From Patescibacteria group bacterium (lineage in GTDB: Bacteria > Patescibacteriota > Saccharimonadia > Saccharimonadales > HK-STAS-PATE-42), in the NCBI GenBank assembly GCA_030917805.1, contig JAUPUA010000040.1, positions 1 through 5,836 of the forward strand: DNA of 5,836 nucleotides, given 5' to 3'. Below the pieces are notes generated by a model, which was not told the DNA's origin, searched no databases, and saw only the letters and a program-made list of their open reading frames with translations. Both the position numbers and the translations under genes were made by a program. Shown here in pieces: positions 1-4,822 of this stretch; within the stretch, counting starts at the first letter, position 1; each line of letters starts with the position of its first letter.

Positions 1-51
1 ACCATCAGGTATCCCGAATCGCCCTATTCTATTACTTACCATTGCACCCCT

Positions 52-76
52 GCCCGAGGACTTGAGTCGAGCCAAG
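52..76 (+). repeat. Composite repeat, box A, copy 1
   Basis: This 25-base block begins GCCCGAGGAC and ends GTCGAGCCAAG. It recurs at 3477-3501 with a single T/C difference, in another intergenic region and the same orientation. In both places it is followed by the box B hairpin and then box C, which marks it as the left end of a composite intergenic element. No function is visible. Confidence 0.85.
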
Positions 77-169
77 CAAAGCCCAAAACCGCAACCCGAA
101 AAAATTTTGTCTGAGCAAAGAGCAGTTTAAGCTTAAGATTTGTAAGCCTGACTAGCGAGTTAATTTTTT

Positions 170-217
170 CTTGATCTTTTTGTTTCTTTTTCCTATCAAG
201 AGAAAAAGAAAGTATAT
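170..217 (+). repeat. Composite repeat, box B hairpin, copy 1
   Basis: The arms 183-192 (TTTCTTTTTC) and 202-211 (GAAAAAGAAA) pair perfectly over 10 bp around a 9-base loop containing ATCAAG. The hairpin is preceded by CTTGAT (170-175), which is complementary to that loop motif, and followed by GTATAT (212-217). Copy 2 at 3545-3588 has the same plan with a compensated stem. Similar T-rich hairpins with an ATCAAG loop are, from memory, dispersed intergenic repeats in several bacterial groups; I could not check this. Confidence 0.8.
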
Positions 218-231
218 CTTCTTAATTAATT

Positions 232-262
232 GGATCCTGAAACAAGTTCAGGATGACGGAGC
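232..262 (+). repeat. Intergenic palindromic repeat, box D
   Basis: The stem ATCCTGAA / TTCAGGAT is a perfect 8 bp hairpin around ACAAG and is followed by GATGAC-like sequence. This word resembles a dispersed intergenic repeat that I recall from several unrelated bacteria. It occurs only in copy 1 of the composite element, between boxes B and C, so it may be a later insertion. On the minus strand it lies downstream of the YjbR gene and could help end that transcript, but no T-run follows. Confidence 0.65.
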
Positions 263-284
263 TTCTGATTCTTCTACTGAAATA

Positions 285-318
285 GGGAGATCTCTCGGCA
301 AGCTCGAGATGACAGAAG
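285..318 (+). repeat. Composite repeat, box C, copy 1
   Basis: The sequence starts GGGAGATCTCTCGG and continues through CAAGCTCGAGATGACAG. It is a partial palindrome (TCTCG/CGAGA) and shares the GATC start, CAAG centre and GATGAC tail with box D, so the two look like subfamilies of one hairpin repeat. A degenerate copy lies at 3593-3628. It sits about 27 bases past the stop of the minus-strand YjbR gene. Confidence 0.7.
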
Positions 319-344
319 GGAAGTATTAGATGGCGTAGCGATAA

Positions 345-677
345 TTATTCAGTAACTAGTCTATAGCTAAGATCAATCAAATCCTGAAGTTCTTGCTCAG
401 AAAGCTCTCCAGAACAAACAATAGTATTCCAGTGCTTTTTATTAAGATGATAGCCAGGCATAACAGTGACAAACTTCTCTCTTAAGTGCTCAGCAAGGTT
501 AGGGTCGCACTTTAAACTCAAGTTAACAGGATCTTTACCCGCCTGGATAATCGCAAACATCTTTGCATCTTTACCTTCACCAACCTTATAAACCTCAGCC
601 TCTGGCCCAAAAGGGAAGTCCAGCCAAGCGTTAGGTCTAGCGAGCAGATATTCTTGAATTTCTTTTTTATCTTTCAT
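345..677 (-). CDS. YjbR/MmcQ-family protein (CyaY-like fold)
   Basis: This 110-residue protein matches the usual length and pattern of the MmcQ/YjbR family, small single-domain proteins with a CyaY-like alpha/beta fold. They are often annotated as DNA-binding, but their biochemical role is unsettled. Visible family marks are the N-terminal FPFG (21-24), a KMFA strand (39-42), PVNLSLKCDP (50-59) and the signature PGYHLNKKHWNT (74-85), followed by a C-terminal helix. There is no signal peptide or membrane segment, so it should be cytoplasmic. It is transcribed away from the gene at 739, and the two promoters are packed into the 61 bases between the start codons. The ATG start fits family alignments, and no Shine-Dalgarno is seen. 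The stop is TAA. The family call is firm; the cellular function is unknown. Confidence 0.9.
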   Translation of the reverse strand: MKDKKEIQEYLLARPNAWLDFPFGPEAEVYKVGEGKDAKMFAIIQAGKDPVNLSLKCDPNLAEHLREKFVTVMPGYHLNKKHWNTIVCSGELSEQELQDLIDLSYRLVTE

Positions 678-688
678 ATTTAAGCTTA

Positions 689-697
689 ATTATACCA
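689..697 (-). promoter_or_regulatory. Extended -10 promoter of the YjbR gene
   Basis: Read on the minus strand, this is TGG directly followed by a perfect TATAAT (694 down to 689). No good -35 is seen at 16-18 bp. A start about 7 bases downstream leaves a leader of only some 4-6 bases before the ATG at 677, too short for a Shine-Dalgarno. Confidence 0.65.
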
Positions 698-702
698 AAT
701 CA

Positions 703-732
703 TTGACTTATAGATACATATTGTGCTACTAT
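703..732 (+). promoter_or_regulatory. Promoter of the gene at 739 (probably leaderless)
   Basis: A TTGACT -35 (703-708) is followed after 18 bp by TACTAT (727-732), which is preceded by TG at 724-725 as an extended -10. The expected transcript start, about 7 bases on, falls at or next to the A of the ATG at 739, so the message is probably leaderless. The TTG at 703, which opens the same frame, is part of the -35 box and is therefore unlikely to be the start codon. Confidence 0.6.
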
Positions 733-738
733 CATTCA

Positions 739-1164
739 ATGAATAGAAGGAATAAAAGGTTAGGACTTGTAAGCGAGAATACCGGAGCCATAGCTCGGCC
801 ACTAAGGGTTGATATAAGAAAAAAAGGATCTAATGAAGAACCAATTGAAGCAAGATACAAAGTTAGGGTAACCGACCCAGACTTACTGAGGATAATAACT
901 GGAAGAAATAATTGGAGAGTAGGTACTGATATTCTCAAAATAAGAGCAAACATACTTGGAAGAGCTGGCTTAGACCTTCCCAGAAACTGTCCCCCTCAAG
1001 AAGATGGAAAGTGTCCAGAAGCATCTGTAGTAGATGATTGCCTTGAAGCATCTATGGCTGATAAAAGCCCTATCCCGCAAGAGTGTGTAGATTGCATAGC
1101 ACAGTATATATTATCAGCGACTTCACCCTATAAAGACATCCAAGTAGCAGGCGGTTTACTCTAA
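739..1164 (+). CDS. Small protein of unknown function with five cysteines
   Basis: I do not recognise this protein. From the ATG at 739 it has 141 residues; the frame is also open from a TTG at 703, but that codon lies in the -35 box, so I prefer 739. The N-terminal 30 residues are basic (MNRRNKRL...). The middle, about 35-82, looks like a small alpha/beta domain with conserved-looking charged residues. The C-terminal part holds Cys84, 92, 101, 116 and 119, including a CVDC pair that could bind metal. Residues 92-109 contain two 9-residue repeats of the form C-x-EAS-x-x-D. No signal peptide or membrane helix is seen. It converges on orn and overlaps its 3' end by 9 bases, with no room for a terminator between them. 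It is probably a lineage-restricted cytoplasmic protein; I assign no function. Confidence 0.65.
   Translation: MNRRNKRLGLVSENTGAIARPLRVDIRKKGSNEEPIEARYKVRVTDPDLLRIITGRNNWRVGTDILKIRANILGRAGLDLPRNCPPQEDGKCPEASVVDDCLEASMADKSPIPQECVDCIAQYILSATSPYKDIQVAGGLL
1012..1065 (+). repeat. Imperfect 27-base tandem duplication inside the gene at 739
   Basis: Units 1012-1038 and 1039-1065 are adjacent, in frame, and agree at about 18 of 27 bases, including the shared core GAAGCATCT. Each encodes Cys, one variable residue, then EAS and an Asp. This suggests an old in-frame duplication that gave the protein an extra cysteine. Confidence 0.5.
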
Positions 1165-1737
1165 AATCATCCAACCTTTTTCAAGGTAGTATTTAAGCTC
1201 GGCCATACTTTCATGAATATCGTATAGAGCCCGATGGCGCTCCTCTTTTTTACGCCCTTCATGCCCGTTTCCTTCAATCCAAATCTTAAAAGCCGTCACA
1301 TCAAACATCCTATAGTGCAGCAGCGCTGCAAAACGCGGCAGGTACTTATCAATAAACATCCTATCCACTCGGATTGAGTTACCGGCTAAAACTATCATCT
1401 CACCCTTCGGGAAGTTCTTTTTACAAATCTCGATCAAACTATCTTCAAGCTGTTCTAGGCTCGTTTTAGAATCCGCACATGCCTTGATCAACTTATCCCT
1501 TGCCTCTGGCATCGAATTCCAAAAACCATTCGGTTCAGCGTCAAACTTCTTCTTAAGCTCAGCTGGTGAGTAGTGCACCACTGCCTCGTATTCCTTTTCA
1601 ATCTCAATTTTAAAATCAGAAACAAGTACAGCAGCCTCTGTAATAACCTCAGTTTCAGGGTCTAGGCCTGTCATCTCAAGATCAATCCACAAAAGCTTAG
1701 TGGGTTTCGGTTTTGACTTCAGTTTAGAATCACTCAT
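1156..1737 (-). CDS. orn: Oligoribonuclease
   Basis: Orn is a DEDDh 3'-5' exonuclease that degrades two- to five-nucleotide RNAs, chiefly dinucleotides, to mononucleotides and so completes RNA turnover. The 193-residue length is slightly above the E. coli protein (about 181), the excess being a lysine-rich N-terminus (SDSKLKSKPKPTK). The catalytic set is complete: Asp19 and Glu21 in WIDLEMTGLD, Asp125 in LAGNSIRVDR, and His168 and Asp173 in HRALYDIHES. The family motif HYRMFDV lies at 141-147, and the C-terminal AELKYYLEKG is typical. It should be cytoplasmic and act as a homodimer, as the family does. It diverges from the membrane-protein gene at 1864 and converges with the gene at 739, overlapping it by 9 bases. 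The ATG at 1737 fits the family start; no Shine-Dalgarno is visible. Confidence 0.95.
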   Translation of the reverse strand: MSDSKLKSKPKPTKLLWIDLEMTGLDPETEVITEAAVLVSDFKIEIEKEYEAVVHYSPAELKKKFDAEPNGFWNSMPEARDKLIKACADSKTSLEQLEDSLIEICKKNFPKGEMIVLAGNSIRVDRMFIDKYLPRFAALLHYRMFDVTAFKIWIEGNGHEGRKKEERHRALYDIHESMAELKYYLEKGWMILE

Positions 1738-1751
1738 AATCTATACCCAAA

Positions 1752-1760
1752 ATTCTAACA
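1752..1760 (-). promoter_or_regulatory. Extended -10 promoter of orn
   Basis: On the minus strand this reads TGT followed by TAGAAT (1757 down to 1752). There is no -35 at normal spacing. The predicted start leaves a leader of about 7 bases. A second weaker hexamer, TATAGA, lies closer to the ATG at 1747-1742. Confidence 0.45.
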
Positions 1761-1806
1761 TAAACAGCCCCAGCAGGCGTTACTGCCAAGCACTAGAAAT
1801 ATATTT

Positions 1807-1834
1807 TTGATAAACTTAAGCTTATTAATATAAA
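1807..1834 (+). promoter_or_regulatory. Promoter of the membrane-protein gene at 1864
   Basis: TTGATA (1807-1812) and TATAAA (1829-1834) are separated by 16 bp; each matches consensus at five of six positions. The expected start near 1841 leaves a leader of about 23 bases ending AAAGAGCGAC before the ATG. The AAAGAG is at best a weak Shine-Dalgarno. Confidence 0.65.
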
Positions 1835-1863
1835 TTAGGACCTAACAACATTTAAAGAGCGAC

Positions 1864-2751
1864 ATGCAGCCCAGCGTAGATCCAGATCAAGAATATAAAG
1901 AATCCTCTCAGGATTCAACGAGAAAAGTTACCGACTTCTTCCAAAATAGACCTAGCCTTTACAGAAAGCCAGAAGCAAACCACGACCAATCCGAGCAATA
2001 TAACCCACTAGATTCCCAAGAGTTGCCAAACAGATCAGATCAGCTACAAGATGAGAATCTAAACCAGCCAGAAGAACCAGAAAGAGGGATAATAACCGCC
2101 GAACAAGAAGGCAACGACACCCAACCTAATACCGACTTGCTACTTGATCTAAAAGATAGCCGCGACAAGTTAAGAGGGGCAGAGGAGGAACCGAAGGGTA
2201 TCAAGACTAAACGAAGGCTAATAATTTTAGCCAGTATATTAGTTTCTATAATAATCTTGGCGCTAGTGGCGACCTTAGTAGTAAAACCTACCATGAAGGA
2301 AGATGAGCCTCTGCAGAGGCAAGCATATACACCTCCATCAGATCTTGAATCCAAACCAGCGAATGAAAAAGTTGCCCTCACTATCATAAAACTTGCCCGG
2401 GAAGGGAACTCAGCAGAAATAATTACTACTTGGCTCGGTGCTAAAGATTTAACTACCACAAAAGAGGACTTCATAAAACTTATCGCCTCTTACCAAAGCT
2501 CAGCCGATGGAAAATCTGCAGAACTAATAGAAAAAAAGGTGGGTAAGACAAATCTTGGAGTAGTCGGGGCAGAGGAGGTTAATGCTATTTCACTCGTTTA
2601 TAAATCTGGCTACTTTGAGCATAAAAACAATCTGTATACAAAACTTAACTTATACGAACCAACCGCCACCCCCGGTACATGGAAGCTCTACTTATTTGAG
2701 TTTAAAGCAGAGGAAGCAGATCGGCCACTTGTGGCAGAACTAGCCACCTAA
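1864..2751 (+). CDS. Single-pass membrane protein with extracytoplasmic domain, unknown function
   Basis: This 295-residue protein is of unknown function. Residues 1-110 are low-complexity, rich in Asp, Glu, Gln, Asn, Pro and Ser, and probably disordered. A basic patch (KTKRR, 114-118) is followed by one strongly hydrophobic segment at 119-140, so the N-terminus should stay inside and residues 141-295 lie outside the membrane. The outer part starts with a proline-rich linker, then helices (about 168-220) and strands ending GTWKLYLFEF (271-280). This size and order resemble NTF2-like/DUF4878-type domains, but that is only an impression. The protein has no cysteine and no lipobox, and the hydrophobic segment is too internal for a signal peptide. 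Its promoter faces away from orn. An inverted repeat follows the stop, so it is probably transcribed alone. The ATG at 1864 is the first start after that promoter. Confidence 0.8.
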   Translation: MQPSVDPDQEYKESSQDSTRKVTDFFQNRPSLYRKPEANHDQSEQYNPLDSQELPNRSDQLQDENLNQPEEPERGIITAEQEGNDTQPNTDLLLDLKDSRDKLRGAEEEPKGIKTKRRLIILASILVSIIILALVATLVVKPTMKEDEPLQRQAYTPPSDLESKPANEKVALTIIKLAREGNSAEIITTWLGAKDLTTTKEDFIKLIASYQSSADGKSAELIEKKVGKTNLGVVGAEEVNAISLVYKSGYFEHKNNLYTKLNLYEPTATPGTWKLYLFEFKAEEADRPLVAELAT

Positions 2752-2765
2752 GCCCCCCCCATTGA

Positions 2766-2792
2766 CATAACCTATGCCGTGCATAAGTTATG
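2766..2792 (+). terminator. Strong inverted repeat after the membrane-protein gene (terminator or operator)
   Basis: CATAACCTATGC (2766-2777) pairs with GCATAAGTTATG (2781-2792) around a CGT loop, giving a 12 bp stem with one C-A mismatch. It starts 14 bases after the TAA. Only GCGCCTGTTT follows, so there is no proper T-run. A perfect TTGACA (2762-2767) overlaps the left arm, leaving an operator over a promoter for the next gene as an alternative, although no good -10 is at the right distance. Confidence 0.4.
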
Positions 2793-2902
2793 CGCCTGTT
2801 TAGATCCTATTGCAAAACCCATACTGGCTTTGCTAACCTTAAAACTGTAATGTTAAAACGTTGTGAGAGATGTTTTAGTAAAAATAAAAGTACAAAATAA
2901 AA

Positions 2903-3418
2903 ATGAGTAACCTAGACGAGAAGCAGATAAAAAGGTTGAGAAACCTTATAAAAGAGGCGGAGATAAATCTACTTGCCGCAAAAGAACTGCTTATAAGCCT
3001 TGTGGGTGATGGTGAAGAGCTAAGCCATCAAGCCCCATCAGAGCAAGTAGACGGCGAAGACGTGATTGAAGGCATCTTTGATGGTCAAAGTATGATCGGC
3101 TACAACGGTAAAATCTATCCGGTACAGGCCAACTATGCCAGCAAATCACACTTAGTTCAGGGTGATGTTCTAAAACTCACTATTGCTGATGGTGGGAAAT
3201 TCCTCTTTAAACAAATTGGCCCAGCCCCACGCAAGCAGCTCATTGCTACCATTTCTCAGCGAGATGGAAATTATTTTGCTCAGGCCGAAAGTAAAGATTA
3301 TAAGATTCTTCTGGCCAGCGTAACTCACTTTAAACTAAGTGTTGGAGCTCAGGCCACTATTGTAGTCCCAGAAAATAACCCCGAGGCCGAATGGGCCGCT
3401 GTTGAAGCCCCCCTCTAA
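2903..3418 (+). CDS. Small coiled-coil plus beta-domain protein, unknown function (CPR-type)
   Basis: This 171-residue protein resembles uncharacterised proteins I associate with Patescibacteria genomes; I cannot name a function. Residues 1-36 form a charged amphipathic helix (LDEKQIKRLRNLIKEAE...), likely a short coiled coil for oligomerisation. A linker follows (37-55). Residues 56-165 are strand-rich and appear to hold two related modules of about 50 residues. The first is around GIFDGQSMIG...GDVLKLTI and the second around ATISQRDG...GAQATIVV, each with a K-x-Y or K-Y step and a glycine turn before the last strand. There is no signal peptide, membrane helix or cysteine, so it is probably cytoplasmic. 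The leader is A-rich with no Shine-Dalgarno. A weak extended -10 (TGT plus TTTAGT, 2871-2879) could drive it. Repeat copy 2 follows the gene. Confidence 0.8.
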   Translation: MSNLDEKQIKRLRNLIKEAEINLLAAKELLISLVGDGEELSHQAPSEQVDGEDVIEGIFDGQSMIGYNGKIYPVQANYASKSHLVQGDVLKLTIADGGKFLFKQIGPAPRKQLIATISQRDGNYFAQAESKDYKILLASVTHFKLSVGAQATIVVPENNPEAEWAAVEAPL

Positions 3419-3476
3419 CAGTTGAAAAGATGCTGCCGTAATTTCTCTCTAATTCCTAGACTAAGTAAAAGCCACC

Positions 3477-3501
3477 GCCCGAGGACCTGAGTCGAGCCAA
3501 G
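3477..3501 (+). repeat. Composite repeat, box A, copy 2
   Basis: This block matches 52-76 at 24 of 25 positions (GAGGACCTGAG here, GAGGACTTGAG there). It starts 58 bases after the stop of the gene at 2903. The following bases, up to about 3544, hold an AT-rich then GC-richer stretch only loosely similar to the longer spacer of copy 1. Confidence 0.85.
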
Positions 3502-3544
3502 TAAGATGTTAACTTAAGTTTAGCGAATGCGAGCTTCCGCAGGG

Positions 3545-3588
3545 CTTGATTCTTTGTTTCTTTCTGATCAAGCAGAAAGAAAGTATAT
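3545..3588 (+). repeat. Composite repeat, box B hairpin, copy 2
   Basis: TTTCTTTCTG (3557-3566) pairs perfectly with CAGAAAGAAA (3573-3582) around the six-base loop ATCAAG. CTTGAT (3545-3550) precedes it and GTATAT (3583-3588) follows, exactly as in copy 1. Relative to copy 1, two stem pairs changed on both sides (T-A to C-G and C-G to G-C), so pairing is kept while sequence drifts. Confidence 0.8.
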
Positions 3589-3592
3589 TTAA

Positions 3593-3628
3593 GGGAGATA
3601 CTCTCGACATAGCCTCTAGATTACAAAG
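3593..3628 (+). repeat. Composite repeat, box C, copy 2 (degenerate)
   Basis: GGGAGATACTCTCGACAT and the following bases align with box C at 285-318 when a few single-base insertions are allowed; shared runs include GGGAGAT, CTCTCG and AGAT. Its palindrome is largely decayed. It ends 17 bases before the mraY extended -10. Confidence 0.5.
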
Positions 3629-3644
3629 ATAGAGAAGCTAAAAA

Positions 3645-3653
3645 TGTTATACT
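3645..3653 (+). promoter_or_regulatory. Extended -10 promoter of mraY
   Basis: TGT is followed directly by TATACT (3648-3653). The nearest -35-like word, TTACAA (3621-3626), is 21 bp away and too far. The predicted start near 3660 gives a leader of about 31 A-rich bases without a Shine-Dalgarno. Confidence 0.6.
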
Positions 3654-3691
3654 AATCTTAATAAAAAACGAATTAATGCTTAAATAAAAAC

Positions 3692-4816
3692 ATGACAGAA
3701 CTAGAACAACCAGTAAACATAGCCCTGCAGATAACAAAACTAGATCTATTAAAATTCATCGTTCCTACCGTATCTGCATTTATAATCGGTATCCTATCAA
3801 CTCCGTTCATAATGAAGTACGTACTTGTAAAGTACGACATCCGCAAGAAAAAAAGTGTGGCGACAGCGATAGACGGTAAAGCAGCCCCACTTACTGCTAG
3901 TATCGACCAAGATGACAGAAAAGTGCTCTACCGTATGGGTGGGCTTGTTATGCTAACCGGGCTACTAGTAACTGCTCTAGCGATCTGGATAATCTCTAAA
4001 GCAACTGGGTCAACCGAATTTATTAAGTTAGATTTCATCAGCAGAAATCAAACATGGCTCCCACTGTTTGGATTAGTAGTCGGGGCGATAGTCGGAGGCA
4101 TAGACGAACTGCTCGTCGCAGATAAGTTCAAAGGTAAATTTGCTCGGTCACTTGGCCAAGGCCTAGCCTTAAGGGTAAGGATTACCGCAGTATCTTTGAT
4201 AGGACTTTTCTGTGGGTGGTGGATGGCTGTTAAGCAAGATCTCAGCTCACTCCATATCCCATTCTTTGGAAACTTCGATATCCCTGTTCTTTTATTCATT
4301 GGTATATTTGTGCTTGTAGTCGCAGCAACATATTCAGGAACAATTATAGACGGTGTAGATGGGCTTTCTGCCGGAGTATTTAGCTCAATTTTAATGGCGC
4401 TAGGCTTTATTGCGATTACCCAGAATAAATTCGATGTAGCGACCCTTTGCTTTGCGACTGTTGGGGCACTCTTTGCCTTCTTATGGTTTAATATCCCACC
4501 CGCACGGTTTATGCTCTCAGAAGTTGGCAGTATGGCCCTTACCGTAATGATTGCCATAATTGCCTTCATAACAGATTCTGTCTTTGTATTACCAATCATT
4601 GCTGCACCACTGTATCTAACCACTCTATCTGTGGTTCTGCAGCTTCTCTCAAAAAAGTTTAGGGGAAAAAAGATATTCCTGGCAGCACCAGTACATATCC
4701 ACTTCCAGTTAATCGGTTGGCCCAAATCTAAAGTAACTATGCGCTACTGGATACTAAGCTTGATGTTCTCATCTACTGGTCTTGCTGTCTATCTTCTAGG
4801 TGGCCACTTCCGTTAA
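3692..4816 (+). CDS. mraY: Phospho-N-acetylmuramoyl-pentapeptide transferase, divergent
   Basis: MraY is the membrane enzyme that transfers phospho-MurNAc-pentapeptide from UDP to undecaprenyl phosphate, forming lipid I on the inner face of the membrane. The 374 residues show about ten hydrophobic segments, as expected. The strongest MraY mark is the C-terminal APVHIHFQLIGWPKSKV (332-348) with YWILSLMF after it; DGVDGL (220-225) and SEVGSMAL (276-283) are also family motifs. Several key positions differ from the usual enzyme: the DD pair is Asp138-Glu139, the Asn three residues before Asp220 is Thr217, the acid of the GD-x-GS motif is Glu277, and HHHFE is HIHFQ. The loop after the first membrane segment (about 48-80) carries extra lysine- and aspartate-rich sequence before RMGG. 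The gene has its own promoter and lies next to dnaX, not in a mur/fts cluster. The fold assignment is firm; activity on the standard substrate is likely but unproven. Confidence 0.88.
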   Translation: MTELEQPVNIALQITKLDLLKFIVPTVSAFIIGILSTPFIMKYVLVKYDIRKKKSVATAIDGKAAPLTASIDQDDRKVLYRMGGLVMLTGLLVTALAIWIISKATGSTEFIKLDFISRNQTWLPLFGLVVGAIVGGIDELLVADKFKGKFARSLGQGLALRVRITAVSLIGLFCGWWMAVKQDLSSLHIPFFGNFDIPVLLFIGIFVLVVAATYSGTIIDGVDGLSAGVFSSILMALGFIAITQNKFDVATLCFATVGALFAFLWFNIPPARFMLSEVGSMALTVMIAIIAFITDSVFVLPIIAAPLYLTTLSVVLQLLSKKFRGKKIFLAAPVHIHFQLIGWPKSKVTMRYWILSLMFSSTGLAVYLLGGHFR

Positions 4817-4822
4817 TAGAGC

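Larger units (their letters stand above)
1..344. other. Intergenic region carrying a composite repeat; no supported gene
   Basis: I find no convincing gene here. Positions 52-76, 170-217, 232-262 and 285-318 are occupied by four repeat boxes listed separately. The first 45 or so bases are open in two forward frames (stops near 114 and 130) and in one reverse frame (ATG at 42-40 running off the edge). All three stretches are too short to judge, so the tail or head of a neighbouring gene could lie here. Positions 127-136 form the perfect 10-base palindrome TTAAGCTTAA, which recurs at 680-689. Confidence 0.6.

Noticed and set aside
1..130. Open frames at the left edge: two forward frames ending near 114 and 130, and a reverse ATG at 42-40 reading out of the window
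   Set aside because: Each is 14-42 codons, several frames are open at once, and the forward ones run through repeat box A. I cannot recognise any family, so none is called a gene.
170..217. Box B hairpin as an intrinsic terminator
   Set aside because: The stem is nearly all A/T with pyrimidine and purine arms, and neither strand has a T-run directly after the right arm, so I list it as a repeat only.
680..689. Palindrome TTAAGCTTAA at 127-136 and 680-689, with a near match at 1815-1824, as a shared operator
   Set aside because: Ten bases in AT-rich DNA can recur by chance and the sites have no constant position relative to the promoters.
703..738. TTG start for the plus-strand unknown gene
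   Set aside because: The TTG is the first half of a TTGACT -35 box with an extended -10 before the ATG at 739, so these codons are probably not transcribed.
732..953. Minus-strand open frame opposite the gene at 739
   Set aside because: It lies wholly inside the plus-strand gene, is rich in Leu/Ser/Phe as expected of a complement frame, and has no promoter or family resemblance.
1168..1185. Small hairpin ACCTT/AAGGT just after the gene at 739 as its terminator
   Set aside because: The 5 bp stem is weak, has no T-run after it and lies in orn codons that match the conserved C-terminus.
2040..2474. Minus-strand open frame within the membrane-protein gene
   Set aside because: It is serine-rich and is the complement of the Asp/Glu/Arg-rich disordered region; no start signals or family match.
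4048..4725. Long minus-strand open frame inside mraY
   Set aside because: It is a shadow of mraY, whose motifs are clear; the reverse translation shows no domain.
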